Source: UBA6163 sp041753075 | Lineage (GTDB): Bacteria > Planctomycetota > Planctomycetia > Pirellulales > Pirellulaceae | Length of the DNA: 64,000 nt | NCBI GenBank assembly: GCA_041753075.1 | Contig: JBGSVE010000036.1 | Location: 1-64,000, forward strand | Reading direction: 5' to 3' | Part shown: positions 43,401 through 46,400 of the stretch, in pieces | How the letters are laid out: each line of letters starts with the position of its first letter | Numbering within the stretch: the stretch's first letter is position 1 | Made by a program: the position numbers and the translations under genes | The notes under the pieces: generated by a model | Told to the model about the DNA's origin: nothing | Database searches by the model: none | What the model saw: only the letters and a program-made list of their open reading frames with translations

Positions 43401-46400
43401 AGCAACCGCCAGCGACGTACCAATTGGATCTTGCACCGCGCCCAACGATGGGATGTCGATCGCGGTCGGTGCGATCGTGGTTCGCGCCGTGATGGCCATC
43501 GCGCCGGCGGCGTCAGCGCGACCAGCGACAAAGGCATTCGTCGTTGGCATCACGACGTTGACCGCAATCGCACCGCCAACAGTTGCCGCTATCGAGAAGC
43601 CAACTCCCGCCGCAACACTTTGCGGATTGATGGTTTGCCGCGCGTTGATCGACATCGAGCCAGTCGACTTGACGTGAGCACCGGTCTTGACCGATGCCTC
43701 GGACTGGATCGCATAAACATTGACGCTGATCGAGCCGGCGACCCCCGCGATTCCAGCGCCTCCGGCTGCGGCGGCACCGACGGCAAGCACATCGTTTGCT
43801 TGGCCCGTGGGCGTGACCGCTTCGATCACAACGCCACCGCTACGCGTGCTCGCTGTCCCATCGACCGTTGCGACGGTTTGGCCATAGCTGTAGTTCACAC
43901 CAACCGCAAAACCAACACCAACGCCGAGAATCGTCGAACTGCTGCCCTGCGCTCGACCGATCGCATCGCTGTTAGTCTGCGCCGACACGGTCAACACCGC
44001 TGGCGTCGTGATGACGGCATTGGCCGAGATGGTCGCGCGGTTGGTGGTTTCAAGGGCGTTGATCGCGACGGCTGCGGCAACACCGACCGACACGACGCTG
44101 CTGCTGGCCAATGTGACTGCGGTGTTGGCCGCCGAGGCGACACGCGCCGCAGCCGATGGCAGCACCGTGGTCGTCGGCACGTTGGGCATGTTGTTGCGCT
44201 GCTTGCTCGCTTCGTCATCGGCCACAAGCGCCGCGATCGTATTTCCTTTGCCGCTGGCCGTCGATTCGGCCAAGCTGGTATTGTTGGCAATCGAGGTGAC
44301 CGTCACCGTGCCACCGAGGGTGAGTCCTCGATCGAGTGTCGCCCGTGAGGTTTCGTGTAGATCGGCAACCGCAACGGATGCCCCGATGCCAGCTTGCTGA
44401 CCCGCTGCGGTGGAGTGGGCTTTGGTGATGGCGTTGGCGGTGTGGTTGGCGCGAACGGCGACGGTGTTGGCCGAAGTATTGCCCAAGACGACAAGCGTTC
44501 CGCTGGCAAAGTTGGCGCGGGTTTGATTGGCCGTGATCGCCAGTGCAACGCCGAGTCCAACTCCAGCCGCCGCAGCGATCCCGTTTTCGGCTTCAGTGTC
44601 CGTAATGTGATTGCCGATTGCGTCAATCGCAATGCTTGATGGCGATCCGCCGATTGTCGCCGAGCCGGTGATGTCGGCCAGTGCCGTGTGCGTTAAATAG
44701 TTGACGCCGACGCTGCCACCGATGCCGATCAATCCGCCACCAACAGCAAGTTTTGGCTTCGCGCGGCTGGTGCTGTTGGTTCGCGAGGTGGCACGGACCA
44801 CGATGGGATTTGGAGCAACACCGGTCATCGTCAAGTTGCCGGCAACAATCGCTTGCACGTCCGCTGCGATCAGGTTCAACGCCAACGCTCCGGCGACGCT
44901 GATTAACGAACTGCCCGCGCCGGCGGTTGCGTTGGCCGAGAACGTTTGCGTTTGATCAGTGCCAACAAGCAACGTATCCGCCTCGACGGTTACGCCTTGA
45001 GCGCTGATGTTTGAGCCCGCTTCGACCAGCGCAACATTATCGGCATCGACATAGTTGACCCCGACCGCGACACCGACGCTGGCCGTGGTACTATCGATAG
45101 CGGATGCGTCGGCGTTCGTATTCGCATCAACGTGACCAAGGGCGCGGACGGTTACTGAACCGGTGGCCGTGACAACTCGCGTCGGTCGGATCTTAGCTGC
45201 AAAATCCGAATCGATGACGTTGACGGCGAACGCTGCTGCAATCTCGACGGCCCCATCGGCGGTCGCTGCGGTGGGTGTTGTCGGTAGCGCGGCGCTGGTG
45301 CGAGCACCTTGGAACGCGGCCTTTAGATTCGCGAAGCTGCGCTGCTGCGCCGCCTGCAGGTTGGTGAAGACGGAGCTACTGTTACCTCGCGCGCTCGCCT
45401 CGGACGTGGTCGCAATGACTGATTGGCCGCCACCGGTCAACAGCACATTGCCGCTGACGTTGACACTGCGATCGATGGTCGCGCCAATCGATTCTTGCAC
45501 GAACGCAAACGCGATCGCGCCGCCGATGGCCGCTGTGGAACCGCCGCGTGTGTCACCGTCACCGCGCGTTGTGATCAAGCCACGATGGTCAGCCGTGACC
45601 GTCAAGTTGCCAGCGATCGTAAACGGCGTACCACTCTCCAAAATCGCTGAGGTATCTTCGTTCACCAACGCCGTGGCGACCGACGCAGCGACCGATGTGC
45701 CGCCGCTGGCACCCGACTTCGCGGTGGTCGTCACCGTCGGGTTGGAGAATGCGTTGACGGTTAACGCACCCAGACCCGCCAGCGAAGTGTTCGCTTCGGT
45801 TGCGGCGCGGATCGAACGATCAACGATGTTCAGCGCTAAGCTTGCGCCAACCCCGGTCGCGGCGTCACCGGCAATCGCCACCGGCGTGGCCGAGACGATG
45901 CTGGACGTCGTCGAATTTGCGTTGATGACAAGCGGCGAATTGCCCAGCGTCAGTGCCGCACCAGGGGCAACGATCGCGGACGACCCCATGATATCGACGT
46001 TCGTGGCCAACGCCCCGGCGACGGTCACGTTTGCGCCCGACGCGTTGCCCTTGCGGCCTGATTTTGCCGAAACCGTGTTGGTGGCATTGGCCGTACGACC
46101 ATCGACCGTCACGGATGTTCCGCCCAGCGTTGTCGTGCCACCGACCTCGGCTGCGGAATCGCCTTTGATAACGGAAATCGCCACCGCGACTCCAACTCCA
46201 TCGTCGGTCGATCCGGTGACAAATGAACCATCGGCAGTTGTGGTCAAATTCTGTGCGATATCGGACTGCACCAACAGCGCACCGGATGTCGAACGAACCG
46301 TTCCACCGGAGATCGTGGCGCTGGTGTCGCCCAAAAAAGTCAACGCTGAGACTGCGCCGGCAACATCGATCGTGCCGTTGGAAGTTGACGCGTCCTGTTG